From Demequina maris (GTDB lineage: Bacteria > Actinomycetota > Actinomycetes > Actinomycetales > Demequinaceae), in the NCBI RefSeq assembly GCF_000971155.1, contig NZ_BBLX01000010.1, positions 1-64,000 of the forward strand: DNA of 64,000 nt. Reading direction: 5' to 3'. Positions within the stretch are counted from its first letter, which is position 1. Each line of letters begins with the position of its first letter. The notes beneath the pieces are model-generated. The model was not told where the DNA came from. It saw only the letters and a program-made list of their open reading frames with translations, and did no database searches. Shown in pieces: positions 1 to 7,889 of this stretch. The position numbers and the translations under genes were made by a program.

Positions 1-33
1 AGCTACGTCATCTGACGCACGCTCGGGATTGGC

Positions 34-1830
34 CTAGCAGCCTTCGCTAGCGGTCCGCTCGACTCGCGCGACACCGGGCTCCAAAGCGCCCGGTGTTTGT
101 ACGTACAGCGGCGGCAGCACACCGCTCTCGGTTGCCGTGATCTCGTAGCCCAGCGTGGCAGTCTCGCCCGGCTTCAACTCGATGCGGGCGGTGGCCATCG
201 AGCGTCCAGATTCGTTTTCAGGCCGCACCTTGGTCTTCTTCCCGTCGAGAGTGACCTTCGCAACCCCAGTGCCCCGGGCGGGATAGAAAACCACGTTCGC
301 GTGGAACTCGCCTTCGGGGACGTAGACGCCGCCGATGATCGCCTCGGGTAGCTCGCGGAGGGGCCGGTCTAGCGTGTGCGTGAATGCCACCTCGACCTCC
401 TGGCCCGCGATCGAGCCGTCCGGGCACATGAGGTCGGTGATCGTCGCCTCACTGTCGACGTAGTAGCCGATCTTGTCGCCCGAGCCGTCGTTGACGAATA
501 CACCGACCGCGTTCTCGCGTTCGAGGAAGCCACCCGAGATTTGCGTCGTCACCAGCATCGCCTGCTCGGACTCGTCCGCGGACCACACCATGAAGCGATG
601 CGCGTCGATGGCGCGCTCGACGCCGTCGAGCACCGCTGCCTCGCCTGAAACGATGGAGCCGAAGAGCACCGTGGCGGCGCGAGCGAAGTAGGCGTCCTGA
701 GCGTCGCCCTCGGGGAACTCGATGTAGGTCTCGTTGAGCATGACCTGCGCGAGGTTGTCGCCGCTGATCTCGAAGGGGCCTACCTGCACCGGGTCGGCGC
801 CCTCGAGCATCCAGCCCAGCGCGACCGGGTCGACGGAGACCACGCCATCAACATCATCGCCGCCACCCGCGGCCCAAAACCGCGTCATGAGCTCCGCCGA
901 GCGCGGGAACTCGGGCGTGAAGTTCACGTCCTGAGGGAAGATCTCCATCTGGTCGCCGAAGATGCGCTCCTCGTCCGCGGTCAACCCGCCAATACCATTC
1001 GGCGCTTTCAGGTCCTTGGCTGTGCGGTACTCGCCCATCTCGATGCGGCCGCTGTCTACCGTGAGCTCGATGATCGCGCTCGGAATACCACCCGTGGCGC
1101 GGGGCTCCGCGTTGTTCTGCACCATCACCAGGTAGGTGCGCTCACCCTCGCCGCCGAGCATCGTGGGCAGCAGCTCCGCCGCCACGTGCGCCGCGCCCAC
1201 GAGGCCCGCGAGCTCGTCCAGTTGCGACTGGAGGTCCAGGAACGGCTTCGCGACCTGATCGAGCGTGTTCGCGAGGCTCACGTCCGCGAGCGCCGACGCC
1301 TGAGTCTCAAGAACCGACGAAGCCTGCGCGAGCGGCGCGCGGTAGGGCTCGAGCACGTACGGGTCGATCCGGCCATCCTCGAAGCCGGGCACCGCGAGGG
1401 CGTCGAGGCTGTCCATCGACGCGAGCGGGGCGAGCGCCTCGGACGCCATCGCGTCCACGGCCCCGCCAGCGGCCATGAGCGGCCGCGCCTGGTCGGCTAC
1501 CCAGGGCGTGTGCGCCGCGAGCTGCCAGTGCCACCCCGAGGTCGCGTCCGCGAACTCCCGTGCGGACGCCTCGAGCCCGTCGACCTCGGCCGCAAGCGCC
1601 GGGGCGTCGCGGTCCGCGACGGCGTCCTTGGCGGCCTTCGCGTGGCTGGTGAGCGCATCGGCCGACCGCAGCATCGTGGAGGCGTCCTTGGCGAAGAGGA
1701 AGCCGACGACACCCACCGCCACGATTACCACGCCCACCCCGCCAACGACCCACGGCCAGACGCGGCGTCGCGGGCGCGCTCCGTGGCGCGCGCGACCGCC
1801 TTCGAGAGGCGCGGGGGTGGTCTCGCTCAT
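34..1830 (-). CDS. DUF4012 domain membrane protein
   Basis: 598 residues. A basic N-terminal tail (about 1-25) is followed by one membrane segment (about 26-47); the rest should lie outside the cell. The DUF4012 signature NNAEPRATGG is near residue 240. The family has no established reaction but is often found beside actinobacterial polysaccharide loci, as here. ATG start at 1830. A paralogue of similar length (587 residues) lies at 2597-4360 with matching blocks over its whole length, so the two are an old tandem duplication now separated by a small surface-protein gene. A role in polysaccharide export or attachment is inference from position only. Confidence 0.85.
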   Translation of the reverse strand: MSETTPAPLEGGRARHGARPRRRVWPWVVGGVGVVIVAVGVVGFLFAKDASTMLRSADALTSHAKAAKDAVADRDAPALAAEVDGLEASAREFADATSGWHWQLAAHTPWVADQARPLMAAGGAVDAMASEALAPLASMDSLDALAVPGFEDGRIDPYVLEPYRAPLAQASSVLETQASALADVSLANTLDQVAKPFLDLQSQLDELAGLVGAAHVAAELLPTMLGGEGERTYLVMVQNNAEPRATGGIPSAIIELTVDSGRIEMGEYRTAKDLKAPNGIGGLTADEERIFGDQMEIFPQDVNFTPEFPRSAELMTRFWAAGGGDDVDGVVSVDPVALGWMLEGADPVQVGPFEISGDNLAQVMLNETYIEFPEGDAQDAYFARAATVLFGSIVSGEAAVLDGVERAIDAHRFMVWSADESEQAMLVTTQISGGFLERENAVGVFVNDGSGDKIGYYVDSEATITDLMCPDGSIAGQEVEVAFTHTLDRPLRELPEAIIGGVYVPEGEFHANVVFYPARGTGVAKVTLDGKKTKVRPENESGRSMATARIELKPGETATLGYEITATESGVLPPLYVQTPGALEPGVARVERTASEGC

Positions 1831-1864
1831 GGATGTCCTTGCTTCGAGGGTGCGGCGCTCAGGT

Positions 1865-1880
1865 TACCCGCCTGCGGGTA
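1865..1880. other. short perfect hairpin
   Basis: TACCCGC and GCGGGTA form a 7-bp perfect stem around 2 nt, 35 nt upstream of the DUF4012 start codon at 1830. It could attenuate read-through or be an operator; no family can be assigned. Confidence 0.4.
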
Positions 1881-1885
1881 CGGCA

Positions 1886-1927
1886 ACGGCCCCGAGGTTC
1901 CGCCTCGCGGCGGTTCCCCGGGGCCGT
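1886..1927. terminator. candidate terminator of the LSGTG surface-protein gene
   Basis: Outer arms ACGGCCCCG and CGGGGCCGT (9 bp, perfect) enclose a second small GC hairpin. It sits 11 nt past the stop codon at 1938 in the direction of transcription. There is no U-tract, which is common in high-GC actinobacteria. Confidence 0.6.
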
Positions 1928-1937
1928 CCGAAGAGTC

Positions 1938-2450
1938 TTACGCGTTCTGCGCGGCGCGGCGGCGCGCGCCGATGAACACGCCCGCGGCGCCCGCGACGAG
2001 CAGCACGGCGGAGCCGGCGGCGAGGCCGGCGTTCTCGAAGCCGGTGCCCGAGAGCTCGGAGTCCGTGCCGGCGCCGGCGACGCTGGACGCGACCACCTGG
2101 ACGGTAGCGGTGTCGACGGCCTCGCCGTCGACGATCGCCGTGAGCCCGATAGTGCCTGCGGTGCCGGGCGCAGTGACGGAGTAGTCCGTGACGCTGTCCG
2201 TGATGGTCTTCGTGGCGGAGGTCACGGTGCCCGCGATCGCCGCATCCTCACCCGACGTGGTCGCCTGCAGCGCGGCGTCCGAGCCGTCGGGGCCCTCGAT
2301 AGTGCACTCGAAGGTCTCGTTGACCTCGACGGTGGTGGCGTCACACGTGAGCGTGCTCTCGTCCGAGGTGTAGTCGGTGGCGAAGGCCGCGGACGGGGCG
2401 AGAACCGCGGCGCCTGCCAGCGCGGTCACGGCAAGGGTACGTACGAACAT
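1938..2450 (-). CDS. small secreted surface protein with LSGTG-type C-terminal anchor
   Basis: 170 residues from the ATG at 2450, chosen because GGGAGG lies 7 nt upstream; a start six codons earlier has no such site. A signal peptide (about 1-24, ending PSAAFA) leads into an acidic, Thr-rich region with two cysteines. The C-terminus has a sorting-signal layout: LSGTG, a hydrophobic stretch of about 20 residues, then a basic tail GARRRAAQ. Classical sortase substrates carry LPXTG and class E substrates LAXTG, so Ser at position 2 is unusual. No sortase is encoded in this window. The gene lies between two DUF4012 paralogues, pointing to a cell-surface role; its exact function is unknown. Confidence 0.75.
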   Translation of the reverse strand: MFVRTLAVTALAGAAVLAPSAAFATDYTSDESTLTCDATTVEVNETFECTIEGPDGSDAALQATTSGEDAAIAGTVTSATKTITDSVTDYSVTAPGTAGTIGLTAIVDGEAVDTATVQVVASSVAGAGTDSELSGTGFENAGLAAGSAVLLVAGAAGVFIGARRRAAQNA

Positions 2451-2505
2451 GGTGGAGCCTCCCAGCACACGACGCCCTCAGCAGCGCCGTCAAATCAACC
2501 CATGC

Positions 2506-2511
2506 ATCATA
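2506..2511 (-). promoter_or_regulatory. candidate -10 box for the LSGTG gene
   Basis: On the minus strand the hexamer reads TATGAT and lies about 55 nt upstream of the ATG at 2450, in an AT-richer island that also holds the palindrome CAACTGTTG (2513-2521). I see no convincing -35 box. Confidence 0.4.
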
Positions 2512-2596
2512 ACAACTGTTGAGCAGGTGTTTCGGGTTCGGATGTGAACTCCGCGTTAAATCACGCGTGACTCTGGTCACACCGGTAACGCGATGC

Positions 2597-4360
2597 TCAG
2601 CATCCCTCGGCGGTGAGGAGCTCCAGCTGAGGCTGGTTCGGCCGCGGCCCGGGGGTCATGATCAGGCCCGGGATCCCCAGCCCGTCCTCGGTCGCCTTGA
2701 GCTCGTAGACCAGGTTCACCTGCTCCCCCGGCTTGAGCTCCACGCGCTTCTGCGACATCGCCCGGCCGTCGTGGACGTCCTGCACCACCTCGGTGTCCTC
2801 GCCGTCGCGCGTGGCGCCCACCAGCTGCATCCCGGCGGGCGGGTAGACCACCACGTTGACGTGGAACTCGCCGCGCGGCACGTACTGCGGGATGCCCGTG
2901 AGGTAGCGCGGCAGCTGCTTCACGTCGCCGTCGAAGCCGTGCCGCAGCTCCACCTCGACGGTCGCGGAGGCGATGTTCCCGTCCTCGCACATGTAGTCCG
3001 TCACGAACACGTCGGACCCGATGTAGTAGCCGATCTTGGAGCCCGATGCGTCGTTGAGGAACACGCCCAGCCGGTTGGTGTCCTCGAGGAACGCCCCGCC
3101 CACACCGGTGGATGCGAGCAGCGCCTCCTCGTCCTCGTCGTCGGACCAGATGAGGAACCGATGCGCGTCGATCGCCCGCTCGAGCCCCGACAGCGTCGCC
3201 GCCTGCCCCGAGACGATGTTGCCGAACAGCTGCTTCGCGGTCCGCGCGAAGAACTCGTCCTGCTGGTACGGGTCGTCGTAGAGGAAGTACGCCTGGTTGA
3301 GCATGACCTCGGCGAGGTCCTCTCCCGTGATCTCGAGCCCGTCCGCCATGAGCGCCGGCGAGCCCTCGAGCATCCATCCGAGCGCCACCGGGTCGATCGA
3401 CAGGATCCCCTCGGGCCGCTCCCCGTACTTCAGCTCCCAGAAGTCCGCGACGATCTCCGCGGTGCGCGGGAACTCCGGCGTGAGGTTCGCGTCCTGCGGG
3501 TACGTGCTCATCACGTCCCCGAAGATGCGCTCCTCGTCCTCGGTGATCACGGCGCGCCCCGCATCGTCCACCAGGTCGCGCGCGGCGGCGAAGCGTCCGA
3601 GCTCCATGCGGCCGTCGTCGACGGTGAGCTCGAAGAACGCGCCCGGCAGCCCGCCGGTGGCGCGCGGCTCCGCGTTGTTCTGCACCATCACGAGGTAGTG
3701 GCGCTCGCCCTCGCCGCCGAGCATCGTCGGCAGCAGCTCCGCTGTCGCGTGCGCGCCGTCGACGAGCCCGCCGAGCGTGCGCAGCTGGCTTTCCAGCCCG
3801 GAGACCAGGTCCGCGATGGGCGCCCAGCTCTCCGAGGTGTCGACGCCGGCGAGCGTGTCCGCCTCGCCGTGCAGCGTCTCCGAGGCGGTCGCGAGCGGTT
3901 CGCGGTACTCCTCGAGCACGTAGGGATCCACGCGGCCTCCCTCGAAGCTGGGGACCTCGAACGCGGCCAGGTCGTCCTGACCTGCCAGCGGCGCCAGCGC
4001 ATCGTCCGCCACCGCGCCCACCGCCTCCCCGGCGGTCACGAGCGGGATGGCCTGGTTCTTGAGCCACGGCAGGTGGGAGGCGATCCACCAGTGCGGGCCG
4101 CTCGTCGCCGCGGTGAAGGTGCGCGCCGCGTCCTCGACCTCGGCGACCTCGGTTCGCAGCGCCTCCGGGTCCGCGTCCTCGAGCGCCTGCTGCGCCGCCT
4201 CGGCGTGCTGGTCGACGGCGGTCGCCGCGGTCGCCAGCCGGTAGGCGTCCCACGTGAGGAACGCGAGGAAGGCGCCGGCGAGCATCATCAGGACGCCGAG
4301 CGTGATCCACGGCCACCGGCGCCGCCGTCGCGGCGGCGTGGGCGCGTCCTCGTCCCCCAT
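2597..4360 (-). CDS. DUF4012 domain membrane protein (paralogue)
   Basis: 587 residues, ATG at 4360. The layout matches the protein at 34-1830: a basic proline/arginine-rich N-terminus, one membrane helix (about 20-40) and a long extracellular region with NNAEPRATGG near residue 225. Many blocks are shared, including GWMLEG, AIDAHRF and the DYMCEDG region. The upstream gap of 243 nt separates it from the divergently transcribed flippase gene. Its place at the edge of an exopolysaccharide locus suggests surface-polymer biology; no enzyme activity is known for the family. Confidence 0.85.
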   Translation of the reverse strand: MGDEDAPTPPRRRRRWPWITLGVLMMLAGAFLAFLTWDAYRLATAATAVDQHAEAAQQALEDADPEALRTEVAEVEDAARTFTAATSGPHWWIASHLPWLKNQAIPLVTAGEAVGAVADDALAPLAGQDDLAAFEVPSFEGGRVDPYVLEEYREPLATASETLHGEADTLAGVDTSESWAPIADLVSGLESQLRTLGGLVDGAHATAELLPTMLGGEGERHYLVMVQNNAEPRATGGLPGAFFELTVDDGRMELGRFAAARDLVDDAGRAVITEDEERIFGDVMSTYPQDANLTPEFPRTAEIVADFWELKYGERPEGILSIDPVALGWMLEGSPALMADGLEITGEDLAEVMLNQAYFLYDDPYQQDEFFARTAKQLFGNIVSGQAATLSGLERAIDAHRFLIWSDDEDEEALLASTGVGGAFLEDTNRLGVFLNDASGSKIGYYIGSDVFVTDYMCEDGNIASATVEVELRHGFDGDVKQLPRYLTGIPQYVPRGEFHVNVVVYPPAGMQLVGATRDGEDTEVVQDVHDGRAMSQKRVELKPGEQVNLVYELKATEDGLGIPGLIMTPGPRPNQPQLELLTAEGC

Positions 4361-4603
4361 GCGTGCTCACCCCCAGCAGCGCCGGCCGGGCATCCCGGCC
4401 GAGATCTACGCGATCACGGACATTCTAGGCACGGCGGACGATGCGCGTCACTGGTGGGTTTGGCACCGTCCCCGCGGCCTACCTGCAGGGATGCCCCGTG
4501 ACCGGCGCGGCTTCCGCGGGTAGGCTCGGCTTGCGTCCGGTGAGCGTCCGGGCGACGCAGCGCGCCATGCGGAAGCTGCGGATCACCACGAGCGGGGGCG
4601 TCG
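4361..4603. other. divergent intergenic region
   Basis: This separates the DUF4012 gene (minus) from the flippase gene (plus) and must hold both promoters. It carries one copy of the repeated nonamer GGACGATGC at 4436-4444. I cannot pick out convincing promoter boxes. Confidence 0.5.
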
Positions 4604-5773
4604 GTGAAACGTCAGTTCGTCACCCTTCTGGGCGCACGCGGCGCCGCCGGCATCGCGCAGGCCGCGGTGCTCGTGCTGGTCGCCCGGTGGATGCAGGTTG
4701 CCGACTACGGCGCGCTCATGGCCTGGGCCGGCATCCTGCTGGTCGCGTGCGCGATCGCGGACGTGGGCATCGGCAACTACGTGCTCGTCGAGCAGCCCAA
4801 GGGACACGACACGCACGTGCGGCGCGCGCTGAAGGTCAACACGGCCACCTCGGTCGGCGGCGGCGTCCTCATGGCCGCCGTGGGGTGGTTCGTGGCACCC
4901 ACGGGGCTCGAGGCGGCCTTCGCGGTGCTCGCGATCGCGGCGTTCCTCGAGAAGAACACCGACACGCTCACCTACCTGGCCATCGCGAACAAGAACCAGG
5001 TGGTGCCCGCCGCGTCGATCCTCATCCGCCGGCTGGGCAACCTCGCGGTGACCCCCCTGCTGTACTTCCTCGGCGTCGACGCGGCGCTCGCCTACGCCAC
5101 CGGCTACGCGCTCACGTGCGCGATCGCGCAGGTCCACGTGCGGCTCACGGTGGCGCGCCCGTACCCGCCGGGCGAGGTCGAGGCGCCGTGGACGGTGCTG
5201 CGCTCGAGCCTGCGCTTCATGGTCGAGCTCGCGTCGGGCCAGGCGCGCATGCTCGACACGTTCATCGTCGCGACCGTCGCCGGACCGGCGGCGGCCGGTG
5301 CGTACGCGGCCGGCGTGCGCCTCGCGAACCCGTTCGCGCTCATCGCGGGCACGCTCGCGAACGTGCTGACACCGCACGTGTCGAGCGCGGACCACGAGAC
5401 GTCACGGCGCCTCGCTCGTCGCCTCGCCGTGGGAACCGCGGGGCTCGCGGTCGCGTCGGTGCCGGCGGCGCTGATCATCGCGCCGCTGGTGGCGAAGGTG
5501 CTGGGCGAGGGCTACGAGGCCTCTGAGGGCGTGTTCGCGTGGGCGCTGCCGGCCATCGTCTTCGTGGGCATGGCGACGGCCTTCGCGGGCTTCCTGCAGG
5601 CACGTGGCCACGCGACCTTCGTCGCGATCGCCGCCGCCACCAACGCGGTCGTGCTGCTGTCGCTTGTCGCCGTGGGCGCGGCGCTCGTGGGGGCCGCGGG
5701 AGCGGCCGCGGGCCTGTGCACCGCGGCGTTCCTCTACTGCTCGGTGCTGGCGGTGCGCGCACTGCGCGTGTAG
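4604..5773 (+). CDS. polysaccharide flippase (Wzx/MATE-like)
   Basis: 389 residues with many hydrophobic helices and few charged loops, typical of the oligosaccharide-flippase/polysaccharide biosynthesis protein family, which moves undecaprenyl-linked repeat units across the membrane. The N-terminal pattern (a short basic start, then helices around an ADYGALMAW segment) fits the family. Starts with GTG, with a G-rich site just upstream. At 389 residues it is somewhat shorter than the usual 400-500, so one helix pair may be missing. It converges with the autokinase gene, with only 10 nt between the stops. In a locus with an autokinase, polymerase, transferases and phosphatase, a Wzx role is a sound inference. 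Confidence 0.8.
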   Translation: MKRQFVTLLGARGAAGIAQAAVLVLVARWMQVADYGALMAWAGILLVACAIADVGIGNYVLVEQPKGHDTHVRRALKVNTATSVGGGVLMAAVGWFVAPTGLEAAFAVLAIAAFLEKNTDTLTYLAIANKNQVVPAASILIRRLGNLAVTPLLYFLGVDAALAYATGYALTCAIAQVHVRLTVARPYPPGEVEAPWTVLRSSLRFMVELASGQARMLDTFIVATVAGPAAAGAYAAGVRLANPFALIAGTLANVLTPHVSSADHETSRRLARRLAVGTAGLAVASVPAALIIAPLVAKVLGEGYEASEGVFAWALPAIVFVGMATAFAGFLQARGHATFVAIAAATNAVVLLSLVAVGAALVGAAGAAAGLCTAAFLYCSVLAVRALRV

Positions 5774-5783
5774 CCCGCCCCGG

Positions 5784-7889
5784 TCAGGACTGGCGTGCGG
5801 GCTCGGCGTCAGGGTCGAGCGCATCCTCGTCGGAGAGCTTCTCGTCCTCGGGGATGTCCTCGTCGGTGACGTGCACCTCGTCGTCGGGCTCGAGGTCCGG
5901 GACGGGCTCGTCGCCGATCTCGTCCTCGAGGACCGCGTCCGCGCGCGCGTCGAGGTCGAAGGAGCCCTGCTCCTCGGCCTCGGCGTCCACCTCGACATCC
6001 GTCTCGCCCTCGGCAGGCTCCTCGTCCTCCTCATCGGCGAGGTGCGGGATGTCCTCGTCCTCGAGGTCCTCGTCCTCGAGCTCGGCCACGGCGTCCTCGA
6101 AGTCCGCCGCGTCGCGCTCGACCGGCTCGTCGTCCTCGGCGCCGTCCTCGTCCTGGAGGTGCGGGATGTCGACGTCGGCCATCCCGGAGACCTCGGCCGC
6201 GTGCTGCTCGCCGGTCGTCTCGTGCGCCTCCGGCTCGTCCTCGGGCTCCTCGTGCTCCTCAGTCTTCGCGGTCTTCGCCGCGGACTTGGCGCGCGAGCGC
6301 GGCGCCGCCTTGGGCTTCGCGGGCTCGGGCTCCTCGACCTCGGCGGCCGGGGTCTCGTCGACCTCCGGGGCCTCGACCGCCTCGGCCTCCGGCTCGTCCT
6401 CGGCGGCCGCATCGTCCGCGACCGCATCGTCCGCGGGCACGGCAGGGCCGTCGACCTTCTCCTCGACCGCGTCCCCGTGGTCGTCCTCGTCCGAGGCGGC
6501 GTCCTCGTGCTTCTTGTGCTTGGCCGGCGCCGCGTACTCGCCGTACGAGTACGCGTAGCGGCTGCGGTACGCGCCCCGGCGCGGCACCGCGTCGAGGATC
6601 ACGCCGATCGCGTGGCCGTTGACCTTCTCGAGGTCCTCGACGGCCTTGGCGAGCTCGTCGACGGTGGTGCGGCCCGCGCGCGCCACGACCAGCGCGCCGT
6701 CGGTGCGCGCGGTGAGGATCGCGGCGTCCGTGACCGGCAGCAGCGGCGGCGAGTCGACCAGCACGATCGACTCCGGCGGGAACGAGTACAGCAGGTCGCG
6801 CATCGCGTCCGAGCCGAGCAGCTCCGAGGGGTTGGGCGGGATCGAGCCCGCCGCCAGCACCTCGAGGTGGCCGGTGGAGCCGTAGGGGTGGAGCGCGTCG
6901 GCGAGCTTCACACTGCCCACGAGCACGTCGGTGAGGCCCACCGCGTCGGGCAGGCCCAGGTTGGCCGCGATCGCGGGCCGGCGCAGGTCGGCGTCGACGA
7001 CGACCACGTCGCGGCCGCTCTCCGCGATCGCCTGCGCGAGCTTCGTGACGGTGGTCGACTTGCCGTCGCCCGGCGACGCGGACGTCACGACGATCACGCG
7101 CGGCGGGTGGTCCACGTCGACGAACTGGAGGTTCGTGCGCAGCTGGCGCACCGCCTCCTTCATCGCGAAGTCGCCCTCGGCGATCGCGACGCCCGCCTTG
7201 GCGATCGCGGGGTCGAACGGCAGCGCGCCCACGACCGCGATACCGAAGATGTCCTCGACGTCAGACTGGCTGCGGATGCGGCGGTCCTGCGTCGAGCGGA
7301 TGACCGCGAAGACGATGCCGGCCACCAGACCGAGCATCACGCCGAAGGCGATCGCGAGCTTCACGCGCGGCGAGCTGGGCGCCTCGGGCAGGGCGGCGGA
7401 ATCCAGGGGGAGGACGCCGAAGGCCGACACCGTGGTCCCGGCAGCGGCGGCCTGGGAGTCCTCGATCTCCGCGACCAGCGCGGTGAGCTCGTTGACCCAC
7501 GCGTTCGCGAGGTCGCGCGCCGCCTCGGGGGTGGGGCCCTGGGCATAGACGCGGATCACCGCGGTGTCCGAGGGGTTGGAGATGGTCACGAGGTCGAGCA
7601 GGTCCTCGGCGGTCGCGTCGATCCCTGCAGCCTCGCCGGCGCGGGCCGCGACCGTCTGCGACTTGGCGATGTCGACGTAGCTCTTGATGTTGGACTCGGC
7701 GTCGTTGCCCACGAGGGTCGACCGGTCGCCGGAGGAGCTGTCGGTGGTGATGACTGCCGACGCGTACGTCGTGTAGATGGTCTCCTGGAACGCGGTCCAC
7801 CCGAGCGCGACGGCGCCGCCGAGCACGGCGAAGACCGCGATCGCCAGCCAGCGCGCCCTGAAGACGCGCATGTAGTCAGTCAGCGTCAT
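5784..7889 (-). CDS. polysaccharide biosynthesis tyrosine autokinase (Wzc/CpsCD-like) with acidic tail
   Basis: 701 residues. N-terminal membrane helix (about 15-33), an extracellular chain-length region, and a second helix near 175-195 form the Wzz-like half. The BY-kinase half follows: Walker A SASPGDGKST (about 268-278), Walker A' VVVDADLRRP (about 295-305) and Walker B SIVLVDSPP (about 375). A tyrosine cluster (five Tyr within YRSRYAYSYGEY, about 441-452) is the expected autophosphorylation site. After it comes a tail of about 240 residues very rich in Asp and Glu, not usual for the family, with DIPHL twice. Such kinases control polymer length and export with a partner phosphatase, here probably the one at 9748-10290. 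The start overlaps the polymerase gene end by 14 nt. Confidence 0.9.
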   Translation of the reverse strand: MTLTDYMRVFRARWLAIAVFAVLGGAVALGWTAFQETIYTTYASAVITTDSSSGDRSTLVGNDAESNIKSYVDIAKSQTVAARAGEAAGIDATAEDLLDLVTISNPSDTAVIRVYAQGPTPEAARDLANAWVNELTALVAEIEDSQAAAAGTTVSAFGVLPLDSAALPEAPSSPRVKLAIAFGVMLGLVAGIVFAVIRSTQDRRIRSQSDVEDIFGIAVVGALPFDPAIAKAGVAIAEGDFAMKEAVRQLRTNLQFVDVDHPPRVIVVTSASPGDGKSTTVTKLAQAIAESGRDVVVVDADLRRPAIAANLGLPDAVGLTDVLVGSVKLADALHPYGSTGHLEVLAAGSIPPNPSELLGSDAMRDLLYSFPPESIVLVDSPPLLPVTDAAILTARTDGALVVARAGRTTVDELAKAVEDLEKVNGHAIGVILDAVPRRGAYRSRYAYSYGEYAAPAKHKKHEDAASDEDDHGDAVEEKVDGPAVPADDAVADDAAAEDEPEAEAVEAPEVDETPAAEVEEPEPAKPKAAPRSRAKSAAKTAKTEEHEEPEDEPEAHETTGEQHAAEVSGMADVDIPHLQDEDGAEDDEPVERDAADFEDAVAELEDEDLEDEDIPHLADEEDEEPAEGETDVEVDAEAEEQGSFDLDARADAVLEDEIGDEPVPDLEPDDEVHVTDEDIPEDEKLSDEDALDPDAEPARQS

